From the NCBI RefSeq assembly GCF_026151655.1, contig NZ_JAMQPN010000013.1:1-38026 (forward strand): a DNA stretch of 38,026 bases. The letters are read 5' to 3'. The stretch is from Leptospira soteropolitanensis (lineage in GTDB: Bacteria; Spirochaetota; Leptospiria; Leptospirales; Leptospiraceae). The position numbers were made by a program, and so were the translations under genes. Below are positions 9,501-17,016 of this stretch, piece by piece (within the stretch, counting starts at the first letter, position 1; each line of letters begins with the position of its first letter). The notes under the pieces were generated by a model. The model did no database searches and was not told the origin of the DNA. It worked only from the letters and a program-made list of their open reading frames with translations.

Positions 9501-10302
9501 CAGTATTTCGGAAATCAGAACTCTCTCTGGTGCTTATCCCACTCAAGTGAGTAGCTGGAACCAAACTCCTGCTAGTAGTAGCATGAAGTTATTTCTCATA
9601 CCTGAAGCGGCTTCCTTTGGACCAGGAGCTTGTAGTGGAGGATCCAATTGTATAGGGATTGTGGATGACCGAAGTGGAAATGGTCTTCATGTGAGCCAAG
9701 GCATTGGTACCCAACAGCCTGTATTTAATGCCACTGGAATCAATGGATCGAAAGGTCTACGTTTTTTTAATTCAACAGAAACGTATTTATCTAGAGCATG
9801 TACTCCAGAATTAAACTCCACTGCAAACTCAATCTTTGCCGTGTTTAATGATATGAATGGTTCAGGAAGCGATGGAATTTTTCAAAACGGATTAGGTGGT
9901 AAATTATTCTATTTGCCTGATGGTGGAGGAGGGAAACTTGTCAGTTTGTTTGATCAGCAAGCCAATACGGCAAGGTTAATTGCCAATTCTTCTTTTTATT
10001 CAACCAACACAACAACACTCTTGTCTCTTGAATACAATGGAACTTCAGGGAATCTATTTAATGGCGGTATCTTAGTCAGTTCTTCTAGTTCTGGCCCACC
10101 TACGTACAACTGTCTTAGTGGAAACCTTGATATCGGTAGGTATTTTTGGGGAGGAGTGCCCCCACTCGGTGCCGATTATTTTGATGGATTTATGGGTGAT
10201 TTGATTTATTTTGATCAAGTCCTCACCTCAAGTGATAGAGAAATAGTAGAGTGTTATCTTTCCAATAAATACAGCCTGCCAGTAAGCCATTCCTGCCAAT
10301 AA
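6598..10302 (+). CDS. Large NHL-repeat / LamG jelly-roll lipoprotein
   Basis: This is a 1234-residue exported protein. A lipoprotein signal (FFLSSC, Cys16) is followed by two related Ig/carboxypeptidase-like modules ending in ITC (about 45-125 and 126-205). An NHL-type propeller covers about 229-585, with repeated pieces such as FIYVADTMNAVIRKID, LFISEWSGHKIRHLN and VYIADTGNHSLRSIE. Two LamG/concanavalin jelly rolls follow (about 586-780, LRYTFDGDTNDSIG; about 786-975, ITYFPFNGNAKDYG), then a third jelly-roll-like domain to the end (985-1234). No catalytic motif was recognised. The architecture suggests a surface adhesin or scaffold, which is inference. Base use matches its neighbours. A FN3/DUF1554 lipoprotein gene follows 204 bp downstream in the same direction. 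Confidence 0.88.
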   Translation: MKRLTLPLVFFFLSSCGLPSLVRDPLEYLTFLKFFLGPQFTGHNIGGVVSGLLPGTSVTVTNNQESVTVATDGNFTFPTKLSSGQNYNVSFVTNGAGLTCSIANAQGVVQSIDITNISITCGLGANFYEVGVNVSGLSGSITVQNNGAETLNIGTNGLTKFTTLIATGSNYAVTLTAVPMGTVCSFDDPTLTVGTMAAANVTIFITCVNGYIVGGNIHPAASSDLGTSLIGRQTFVKTIAGSFPMNAGGGGAITGGAVATASPTAARFNGPKMITTDGSFIYVADTMNAVIRKIDKSNGTTTILAGGNTGGGTVCPGTVTTNCQDGVGTAAQFNAITGLTTDGNNLFVLEASGNRIRKVNLATGVVSTFAGSGSVGSTDHTSGILASFNNPSWISLYNGNLYIVDRSNCTIRVVNPVTTSVSTLAGGATLCNFTNSPIGTNARFVSPIAVIGLGGFLYVTDIGLGGGHKIRRIALTGTNAVDTIAGDGVQASTDGIGTTAQFNDPHGLTTDGTNLFISEWSGHKIRHLNLTTNKVTTLVGSVSGYSDNTGGNGLLNFPGFLLSDGLNVYIADTGNHSLRSIEPSEVLRYTFDGDTNDSIGTNNGLVMGAPTLSMDENALVTGAYELHGGGDFIQSTSSITPQISDNLTISAWVFPAGGGGSQFIFYNGQGGTNGFGLLIDTMGTSRRLSVSLGAVGPSGNTTARLPLNQWSHVVLQRSYPNWKIYINGLQDPLVFSTNPNLPSGTFKVGDAGNGFYFKGKVSDVRFFKGAIDDESIRRMAVQIPAGLITYFPFNGNAKDYGTGQNDLTISGATATTDRNGNPNGAYRFNGASYMQKLSPNGLPAGSNPRTICAWFNKSSSLGEYIVGYGSFTNSQGNGLVVSDTVTGMFGVSNDVTIFHEGFRNQWMHLCGTYNSPNVDVYENGVIRVSEAKTWFTILGPSLEIGRRLDGLANFTGDIDEIRIYDRVLSISEIRTLSGAYPTQVSSWNQTPASSSMKLFLIPEAASFGPGACSGGSNCIGIVDDRSGNGLHVSQGIGTQQPVFNATGINGSKGLRFFNSTETYLSRACTPELNSTANSIFAVFNDMNGSGSDGIFQNGLGGKLFYLPDGGGGKLVSLFDQQANTARLIANSSFYSTNTTTLLSLEYNGTSGNLFNGGILVSSSSSGPPTYNCLSGNLDIGRYFWGGVPPLGADYFDGFMGDLIYFDQVLTSSDREIVECYLSNKYSLPVSHSCQ

Positions 10303-10506
10303 GGAGTGTGTGTTTCGATTCAAATGACATTTGGCGATACAGAAAAGTATTCTGTAATTAAAATCCAAAATTATAGATATAGAATTAGATCAATAAAAAG
10401 TTTATTTTTAAAACGAGTATCTGCTCTCAGAAAAAAAATCACAACTTTATCCCGTTTTTCTATTTCCGACATTGACAAAAAGCCATTTAGTCAATAAATT
10501 ATAATA

Positions 10507-11448
10507 ATGAGATCAAGTTTATTACTAGTTTTATTTTTAGTATTCATTCTTGGATTTACATGTAAGACCGAAAATATTTGCAACGTCAATGATTCCGAGA
10601 AAAAATGTGGCTTAACAAACATCATTCTACAATCAAACTGTGAGGTGTCGCCATTTCCACCGGCAGTTCCACAAAATCTAACCATATCTCCCAAAAACGG
10701 ACAGATTGTACTTAAATGGGATTCTAGTTATTGTGCAAACCAATACCAAGTGTATTGGTCAAATTCTCCCAATCTATCAATCCTCAATGCTAACAAAATG
10801 ACAACAAAAGAGGCAACATTCACTCACACGGGTCTAACCAACGGAACCATCTATTATTATAAAATTACCGCAGAAAACATCCTGAATCACAAGGAAAGCC
10901 TTCCTTCCGTAGAAGTATCGGCCTCTCCTACTATTGCGACTTTAAAAACATTTGTCACAGCTATTGCCTATTCGGTTCCTGCCATTGGAAGTGTAGCAGG
11001 AGCTGATACGATTTGCAATAATGATGCAGGTAAACCAGCCGGTAGCTCTCTATACAAGGCGTTGCTTGTCGATGAATCTGGGTGTAGCTCCAATCCTTGC
11101 AGAAGAGCATCCGTAACTGCCAATCTTGGAGATGGACAAATTGACTGGGTTTTAAAACCAAACACTAACTATGTGAGATCAGATGGAGTCACGCCCATTA
11201 TGACAACTAATGCCAATGCTTTATTTATATTTGGTACTTTGACAAATAGCTGGTCTGCCACTGCATTCACAGGAATTAGTGGCATGTCTGGTTCATGGAC
11301 AGTTTTTTCTGGACTCACTTGTTCTAATTATAGTTTAAATTCCGGTTCCGTTACAACAACTCAATACAACCAAACAGGAAGTGGTTCGCTTTCAAGTGCA
11401 TCTCTTACTTGTGGAAACTCCTACTATTTACTTTGCGTGGAACAGTAA
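10507..11448 (+). CDS. FN3 and DUF1554 domain lipoprotein
   Basis: This is an exported protein of 313 residues. The N-terminus MRSSLLLVLFLVFILGFTC carries a lipobox-like GFTC (Cys19). A fibronectin type III domain covers about 58-140 (PQNLTISPKNGQIVLKWD, TNGTIYYYKITAEN). The C-terminal half, from about residue 155, matches DUF1554, a domain family described from Leptospira, with paired cysteines (ADTICNN, SGCSSNPCRRA, GLTCSNY, LTCGNSYYLLCVE). Its biochemical function is unknown and the many cysteines suggest a disulfide-stabilised extracytoplasmic fold. The gene is probably separately transcribed from the large upstream lipoprotein gene. Confidence 0.87.
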   Translation: MRSSLLLVLFLVFILGFTCKTENICNVNDSEKKCGLTNIILQSNCEVSPFPPAVPQNLTISPKNGQIVLKWDSSYCANQYQVYWSNSPNLSILNANKMTTKEATFTHTGLTNGTIYYYKITAENILNHKESLPSVEVSASPTIATLKTFVTAIAYSVPAIGSVAGADTICNNDAGKPAGSSLYKALLVDESGCSSNPCRRASVTANLGDGQIDWVLKPNTNYVRSDGVTPIMTTNANALFIFGTLTNSWSATAFTGISGMSGSWTVFSGLTCSNYSLNSGSVTTTQYNQTGSGSLSSASLTCGNSYYLLCVEQ

Positions 11449-11534
11449 AATTTCTATTTTGGTTCACTTCATTTTTAATCATTATGATTTGAAATCCACT
11501 GGCAGACATTTCCCATTAATCCCAAATCCTATAT

Positions 11535-11768
11535 TTATCGAAACAAAACGTTTGTTAGAAGTGCTGATCCATAAAGCCCTAATCCATAAACTGTGTGAAT
11601 GGCTAAGTTTCTTAATCGAACTTGGTAAGGTTTGGGTGTTTTGGAGGCAGCAAATCCAATCCCCATAGCCGGTTGCATCAATAACCAAGGCGCCACAATG
11701 GTTCCAACTCCCACAAAAATTGCCGGTAACATCTTCGGATTCTTCAACCACCCTTCACCCCAGATCAC
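11535..11768 (-). pseudogene. DUF2938 membrane protein, 3' remnant
   Basis: The fragment encodes only the C-terminal half of a DUF2938-type membrane protein. It contains WGEGWLKNPKMLPAIFVG, APWLLMQPAMGIGFAASKTP and the terminal LRNLAIHTVYGLGLYGSALL, which match my recollection of the family's conserved C-terminus. Family members are roughly twice this length. Homology ends near 11768, and rhodanese sequence on the opposite strand begins two bases later. The N-terminal half and its promoter are absent. It is probably non-functional. Confidence 0.65.
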
Positions 11769-11770
11769 AG

Positions 11771-11911
11771 GCAAAAGAAGTGATCGTATATTGCCGAGGA
11801 CCTCTTTGCCTCTTATCTGTTAATGCAATGAAACTTTTGCAATCACGCGAAGTGAATGTTTTTCGTTATGAAGGTGGATTTAGTGGTTGGGAGTCTCTTG
11901 AAAATAAATAA
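11771..11911 (+). pseudogene. Rhodanese domain (ArsR-rhodanese type), 3' remnant
   Basis: About 47 residues of a rhodanese-like C-terminus remain, starting AKEVIVYCRGPLCLLS and ending YEGGFSGWESLENK. The active-site loop Cys (YCRGPLC) is present. The loop sequence is the form I associate with ArsR-family regulators fused to a rhodanese domain. The N-terminal portion is missing. Open reading continues upstream to 11720 only by chance, through the antisense of the DUF2938 remnant. It abuts that remnant back to back, so both genes have lost their 5' ends. Confidence 0.65.
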
Positions 11912-12207
11912 TAAAGGGAAGCAAAGGTTTTTACGAAAAAAACTTCAATCCTTAAAGAAATTGAATTTTTAACTGGTAACTTGTATAGATATAGTATTCA
12001 CCTTACACAATCATCTAACTTATTTTAAATTATTGACTTTCTTCTTTTTTTAATTAGAGGATGTGTGACCACTGCTTCTTAGCGAAACTGTCATGTGAAT
12101 ACAATTCTAGCACAGATAAACAAAGAGTAACATTTTGATGAATCCAAAGGCAACTTCCGTTTGATTTTTTCGCATCGAATCAATTTTCGAAAGTGGATCA
12201 ATTTCCT
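11912..12207. other. AT-rich non-coding stretch
   Basis: About 296 bp lie between the rhodanese remnant and the recombinase remnant. It is AT-rich with no open frame of note, no clear hairpin and no recognisable attachment site. Together with its neighbours it looks like decayed sequence. Confidence 0.4.
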
Positions 12208-12726
12208 TTAAGAAGAACTGCTTTGAAATTGGAATCCGTATTGGTGTTGGTTTTCAAAAACCCCGAGTTTGATATTACCTATCTTTTCTAACGGACTTGT
12301 AATTTGCAAAAGAGAGTCTGGGCTCACATGTAAATATATCATTGTACTTTTGATATCAGTATGAACTGTAGCATATTTTTGTATTTTCGATAAGGTTCGA
12401 ATTTTCTGAAAAGCAGCTTGGATCGTGCGAGGACTGATGGGATTATTTTTTCCCTTTTGTGAGAAGAATAAATACGATTTTGGATTATACATCTCTAGAT
12501 ATTGCCTTAAAAGCAAAGCTGTTTTGTTTGACTGTCGTAAATTAAGAAAAAAATTATTTATGTCGATTGGTTGTAAATCCAAAGGAGATTTTTGAAAGTA
12601 TCTTACTAACCTAGACATACACAACGTATAACTTCGTATCGTCTTTTGTGCATAACCATGAACGATCATATCGGAAATCATTTTATCTTTTAACATACCC
12701 ATAAGTACAAAGGACAGAATGTACAT
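12208..12726 (-). pseudogene. Tyrosine recombinase (phage-integrase family) remnant
   Basis: This is an internally deleted tyrosine recombinase. The N-terminal SAM-like core-binding domain is visible (MISDMIVHGYAQKTIRSYTL, then IDINNFFLNLRQSNK). It then jumps directly to a late catalytic-domain segment (YLFFSQKGKNNPISPRTIQAAF, VHT) and again to IKSTMIYLHVS. Normal members are near 280-330 residues and carry R, H-x-x-R, H/W and Y. Here the first Arg region (about 100 residues) and the LRH(S)FATHLLE...LGHS block appear deleted, leaving only the nucleophile-position Tyr in TMIYLHVS. The deletions are in frame, so 172 codons remain open, but recombination activity is not expected. No att sites or terminal repeats were found. 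Confidence 0.75.
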
Positions 12727-12774
12727 GAGAATAAAAAGAAATTAAAATGATTTTATGGTATATCTAGATTGTTT

Positions 12775-14052
12775 TCATTTTTTCAGTAATTCGATAATTT
12801 TTTGGTGTCCATTTTCTATAGCTAAACTTAAGGCAGTTTCTCCCTTTTTATTTTTGAGAAGGGGGTTCGCCTTATTTTCTAATAGAATTTTTACGATTTC
12901 CAGACTTCCATCTCTTGCTGCTAAAATCAATGGAGTTTGGCCTTCCATAGAATCTCCACGATTGATGTCACATCCAAGTGATATCAATTCTCTGACGATT
13001 GTATCGTTTTTAACTAAAACAGCCACAATCAAAGGAGTTTGGCCAAATTCATTGAATGCCTCTAAATTTGCTCCATTCTTTATGATGGATTTTACAAAAT
13101 CCAAAGACCCGCCTTGGATTGCCCAAAAAAGGGGAGTATATTTATGTTCGTCTACTTCATTAACGTCCACACCCGTTAGGCGGAGAACATCAAATAGAAA
13201 AACATGGTTTTCTCTTGCTGCGTAAATCCAAAGCAATTTTCTCCTGCGTGTATAATCTAAAAAGAATAAGGAGATAAAAAGAAATATTAATAAAAAAATA
13301 CCGAAGGCCCTTTTGGCAGCGTATTTTGTATCAGAATGGAAGAAAAAAACAGAATTCTCTCCCAAAATACTAAGAACAGATTTGTATTTTTTAAAAATTA
13401 AATACACCAAAACAAAGTTAGTTGGCAATGTAAACGCTATCAAATAAGGAATGTTTACAATTTTCCCATTCCCGGCATATAAAACAAAATAAATAGGAAA
13501 AAGAAGGATCAGGAATCCATATATCGTTATACTCTGCGCGATGTATCCTTTTGTGGATCCACCTTTGGTAAGCAAAAGCCCTCTATGGAAACTCATTAGT
13601 TGCAACAATAAAGAGGAAAGGATAGCCCAAATGACCGAACTCAAAATTTGTAAAGAAGGAAGTGGTATGGGCATGTCCCAACGATTTTTAGTCATACCAA
13701 CATAAAGACCCACAAGGATGGCAACACCACCAACGAGCCAAAGAGAAAAGAAAACACGAATCGAATGTCTTGCCCTTCTCATTCTTAAGGTTTTATCTTC
13801 AACGATGTCTTCTTCGCCAAGGATATCTTCTACGGCAGAGGCAGCACGTAAGGTTCCAAAAACAGAGACCGCAATATAATAACAAAGAAACGAAGCGGCT
13901 AGGAGATTTCGTTTCCAAGAAACATCACCGGATATATAACGAACAAAAACGATCACAAGAAATGCCAAAATTGGCGGTGTAAACAAACGAATGATCGAAA
14001 TCAATCCGCCGCGAAATGGGTTCATCTCAGGAAGGTTTTTGTCTCTATCCAT
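12775..14052 (-). CDS. Polytopic membrane protein with C-terminal ankyrin repeats
   Basis: About six or seven transmembrane helices fill residues 15-285. They are followed by ankyrin repeats (about 300-425) with the canonical cores YTPLFWAIQGGSLDFVKSII, GQTPLIVAVLVKNDTIVRELI, GQTPLILAARDGSLEIVKILL and GETALSLAIENGHQKIIELL. ATG 14052 is one base after the stop of the upstream gene (TAATATG), so translation is probably coupled. An earlier in-frame start at 14082 would lie inside that gene. Ankyrin proteins encoded beside peroxidases or catalases are known (for example AnkB next to KatB in Pseudomonas aeruginosa, which supports catalase activity). A helper or scaffold role for the operon's peroxidase is therefore plausible but inferred. 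Confidence 0.85.
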   Translation of the reverse strand: MDRDKNLPEMNPFRGGLISIIRLFTPPILAFLVIVFVRYISGDVSWKRNLLAASFLCYYIAVSVFGTLRAASAVEDILGEEDIVEDKTLRMRRARHSIRVFFSLWLVGGVAILVGLYVGMTKNRWDMPIPLPSLQILSSVIWAILSSLLLQLMSFHRGLLLTKGGSTKGYIAQSITIYGFLILLFPIYFVLYAGNGKIVNIPYLIAFTLPTNFVLVYLIFKKYKSVLSILGENSVFFFHSDTKYAAKRAFGIFLLIFLFISLFFLDYTRRRKLLWIYAARENHVFLFDVLRLTGVDVNEVDEHKYTPLFWAIQGGSLDFVKSIIKNGANLEAFNEFGQTPLIVAVLVKNDTIVRELISLGCDINRGDSMEGQTPLILAARDGSLEIVKILLENKANPLLKNKKGETALSLAIENGHQKIIELLKK

Positions 14053-14053
14053 A

Positions 14054-15580
14054 TTATTTTGCCACCCCTTTGGCACCTTCATCTTTTAAATTCAAAATAT
14101 AATTTGCAACAGCTGTTAGCTTTTCGTTACCTAAATACTTTTGAGATGGCATTTCAATGAATCCCTCTCTTACTTTTTTGGGCATAGAAGCAAAAGAAAC
14201 AACTCCATAAACATCCTTCTTATACTTTTCCTGAATTTCTTTGATTGGTGGACCCACGGTACGTAAAGTCATTGAGTGACAACCAGAGCAAACAGCACCG
14301 AAAACTTGTTTTCCCAGTTCACGTGCATCCGATTTCGATTCTCCCAGTTTCGGGTCACCGATCATAGTTTTAATTTTTTCGGTAGTGTCTGTCAGCTTAC
14401 AAATTCCGTAGGCACTTGTTCCAATTTTTGTAACAGAATCAGGAGAAATCAAACAATTGTCTTTGCCTTTCCCCGAGGCCACAACATCGTATCCTTCCGG
14501 AAAAATTCCCACCTTCCCACCGTTAGGTGATTCCGGGATAGGGTTCCCAGAAAAGACAACCCTAATCACATAAAAAAGCCAGGAAATAATATCGTTCCAC
14601 TTCCGTTTCCCATTATCGATAAAAACATTTTCTAACACCTTATTTCGGTCAGGATTTGGTTCTACATCTGGATCCGGTGATTTTGAATTAGGTAGTAGGT
14701 TGTTATCACCAATACCAATGCCAGCAAAACTATTCCTGCGAATGATATTTCCCTCAATCGTAACTTCGTCCCCTGCCATAACACCAATTCCGATTCCAGG
14801 AGGAACACCGGCAACAAGGGCGCCCGGTTCCGCAAAATTTCTATGATTGTTATCAAATATGAAGTTCTTTCGAATGATTACGTTTTCTACTTTTTTAAGA
14901 GGTAATCCTGGTAATGCAAAAGCAACAATTCCAGCTGAATTATCGTAAACAGTATTTCCTTCGATTAGCACATTCGTTGAATTTTCGATTTCGATTCCAA
15001 TGACACTTCCGTATACTTCATTTCGTCTAACATCAACATTGTGACACATGCCAATATAAATGGCCGCATCAGCAATTCCTAAACTAACCGTATCTTCTAC
15101 GACAACGTTTGTTCCCATCGTTGGATAAATTCCATATATACCAGTATTTTCTACGATAAGTTTTCGCATCGTAATATTACCAGCACCTTGGGTCATCACA
15201 CCATTCGCTTTATAATTTTTAATATGGAAGTTTTCAATCAGAAAGTTGGCCCCAGATCCAATCACACCATCATTTAACTTTCCTTCTCCATCTAACACAG
15301 GCCACTTGCCATTGAGAATCACACCGGATAAAGTAAAGTGAGTTTTATCCACGAACAAAAATTCATTGTAAACTCCCGGATATACTTTGACAGTATCTCC
15401 TTTTTCTAGGGAATCGATTGCCTTCTGAATGGATTCTCCTTCATGAACTTCTAAAGTACGTGAAAAAACTTGTGTAGACAAAAAGAAGAAAAAGAGAATC
15501 ACAAAGGAGAATGGCAAAGTATTCTTATGATGACAGATCTTAAAAACACTAAAGGATAGAAACTTTTTTTTAAAACTCAT
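14054..15580 (-). CDS. Periplasmic beta-helix protein fused to cytochrome c
   Basis: After a signal peptide (cleavage near VFS-RTL, residue 40), residues about 45-300 form a right-handed parallel beta-helix of the NosD/pectate-lyase-like kind. Repeated turns include NVVVEDTVSLGIADAAIYIG, NVLIEGNTVYDNSAGIVAF and EVTIEGNIIRRNSFAGIGIG. The C-terminal 90 residues are a class I cytochrome c with haem motif CSGCH (431-435) and Met477 (FIEMPSQKYLG) as the likely axial ligand. The gene begins in a TAATG overlap with the stop of the peroxidase gene and is followed after one base by the ankyrin gene. I infer that the haem passes electrons to or from the di-haem peroxidase. The helix substrate is unknown and no lyase residues are recognised. 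Confidence 0.87.
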   Translation of the reverse strand: MSFKKKFLSFSVFKICHHKNTLPFSFVILFFFFLSTQVFSRTLEVHEGESIQKAIDSLEKGDTVKVYPGVYNEFLFVDKTHFTLSGVILNGKWPVLDGEGKLNDGVIGSGANFLIENFHIKNYKANGVMTQGAGNITMRKLIVENTGIYGIYPTMGTNVVVEDTVSLGIADAAIYIGMCHNVDVRRNEVYGSVIGIEIENSTNVLIEGNTVYDNSAGIVAFALPGLPLKKVENVIIRKNFIFDNNHRNFAEPGALVAGVPPGIGIGVMAGDEVTIEGNIIRRNSFAGIGIGDNNLLPNSKSPDPDVEPNPDRNKVLENVFIDNGKRKWNDIISWLFYVIRVVFSGNPIPESPNGGKVGIFPEGYDVVASGKGKDNCLISPDSVTKIGTSAYGICKLTDTTEKIKTMIGDPKLGESKSDARELGKQVFGAVCSGCHSMTLRTVGPPIKEIQEKYKKDVYGVVSFASMPKKVREGFIEMPSQKYLGNEKLTAVANYILNLKDEGAKGVAK

Positions 15581-16818
15581 TATTTTATAGAACTCCGATT
15601 TTGATATGATTCAAATTCTAGTGCAACCGGTAGACCCGAAGGAACCGACTTAGGAAATTTTGGCATACTTGATTCATCAGTCAATGTATTCAGAAAAGAA
15701 ATGATTGAGCTAATCTCTTTTTCACTGAGGCCCATTTTTCTAACATGCCAATGGATTCTAAGATCACTCGGTGCGCCGTTCCCTCTTCCCCCACCCTCAT
15801 TATAAAAACGAATCACTTCTTCTAAAGTATTCAAATTTCCCGCATGCATATAAGGGGCCGTTTTAGCTATGTTTCTCAAACTTGGAACCCGGAAGGCTCC
15901 TCTGAGTAAATTTTGCCCAGTAATAGTTTCTCTACCAAAGTCGCGTTCTTTCGAATCCAAAACACCAATCGTTGCAAAAACATTATTGGTAAACATAGGC
16001 GGAGGATGGCACTCGGCACAGCGGGCCACAAAAGAGCGGAAAACATTATAACCCAACAACTCTTCTGTGCTTAATGCTTCTTTATCGCCCGTAGACCACT
16101 TGTCAAACCGACTACTGAATGAGACGAGTGACCTTTCAAAAGTGGATAAAGCATCAATCACAAGTGATGCCGAAATTTTAGATCCCATTTCACCATAAGC
16201 TTGTCTAAACATTTTTTTATAATAGGTATTTTCGTTTAACCTTGATTCAATGATATCTGGTGAACTCCCCATTTCATCAGGTGAATAAAGTGGTCCTTCT
16301 GCTTGGTCTTCTAAGTGGGATGCCCTTCCCTCCCAAAACAAATTCTTCATATAAACAACATTCCACAAACTTGGGGCCGATCGTTTGAGTAGAACTCCAT
16401 TTTTTCGCGTCGGTCCATAACCAATACCACCTCTCCCTATACTTTGTTTCTGTCCGTCAGAGAGACTATAGCCTGGGTGGTGACAATGAGCACATGACAA
16501 TTGTTTATCGCCAGAAAGTATGGGATCAAAAAATAAATACCTTCCCAAGTCAATGACTTTGGGATCTAACTTAACTAAGGGAAGAGTTTGACCAAGGCCC
16601 CCATTTTTTTCCAAAGAGGGAACATAACGATAGTCAATCGCACAAAAACCTTTTTCAAGTTTTAGTCCCGAAGGGCAAACAGTCGAAAGGTGGAAATCTA
16701 AAGGAGGTTCCACTACTTCAAATTTGGATAACTCTGGAATGATTCTAGTCTCAGCCTTTGAACAATCATAAAGGATGAGGACAGAGGTTATGAATCCAAA
16801 AACAAACCAATACTTCAC
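15580..16818 (-). CDS. Di-haem cytochrome c peroxidase (CCP/MauG family), lipoprotein
   Basis: This is a 412-residue extracytoplasmic protein with two c-type haem motifs, CAHCH at 109-113 and CAECH at 267-271, the hallmark of bacterial CCP/MauG-type enzymes. Other family landmarks are LGRYLFFDPILSGD, the SAPSLWNV and FWEGRA segments before haem 2, and APYMHAGNLNTLEEVI near the C-terminus. The N-terminus has the lipobox-like ILYDC (Cys19), implying a membrane-anchored periplasmic enzyme. The expected reaction is reduction of H2O2, or MauG-like oxidation of a partner. It is the first gene of a coupled three-gene operon. A perfect inverted repeat lies 83-118 bp upstream of the start. Confidence 0.9.
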   Translation of the reverse strand: MKYWFVFGFITSVLILYDCSKAETRIIPELSKFEVVEPPLDFHLSTVCPSGLKLEKGFCAIDYRYVPSLEKNGGLGQTLPLVKLDPKVIDLGRYLFFDPILSGDKQLSCAHCHHPGYSLSDGQKQSIGRGGIGYGPTRKNGVLLKRSAPSLWNVVYMKNLFWEGRASHLEDQAEGPLYSPDEMGSSPDIIESRLNENTYYKKMFRQAYGEMGSKISASLVIDALSTFERSLVSFSSRFDKWSTGDKEALSTEELLGYNVFRSFVARCAECHPPPMFTNNVFATIGVLDSKERDFGRETITGQNLLRGAFRVPSLRNIAKTAPYMHAGNLNTLEEVIRFYNEGGGRGNGAPSDLRIHWHVRKMGLSEKEISSIISFLNTLTDESSMPKFPKSVPSGLPVALEFESYQNRSSIK

Positions 16819-16900
16819 AAGACAAAGGAAACAGAATGAGAAAAAGTGAAAAATCTTTTTAATTTAAGATCAAAAAAAGAAAACAAGACATTTTGCCATA

Positions 16901-16936
16901 ATAAATATCAATATGCGGAGACACATTGATATTTAT
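16901..16936. promoter_or_regulatory. Perfect 12-bp inverted repeat upstream of the peroxidase operon
   Basis: ATAAATATCAAT (16901-16912) and ATTGATATTTAT (16925-16936) are exact reverse complements separated by 12 bases. The centre-to-centre spacing of 24 bp, about two helical turns, suits a dimeric or tetrameric regulator. There is no T-tract making it an obvious terminator for either flank. It lies 83-118 bp before the peroxidase start codon and about 70-85 bp beyond the 3' end of the next minus-strand gene upstream. The regulator is unknown. Confidence 0.5.
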
Positions 16937-17016
16937 CAAGTGAACAAAACCCACTCCCTCTTTCCCATCCTCTACTCACCCGCTCAAAGGATTCTCCCTC
17001 TAACTAAAATCAAATA

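Noticed and set aside
10306..10497. 63-codon frame directly after the large lipoprotein gene, with GGAG in front
   Set aside because: The sequence is Lys/Arg/Ser-rich AT-driven translation without domain features. The GGAG is too close to the putative start.
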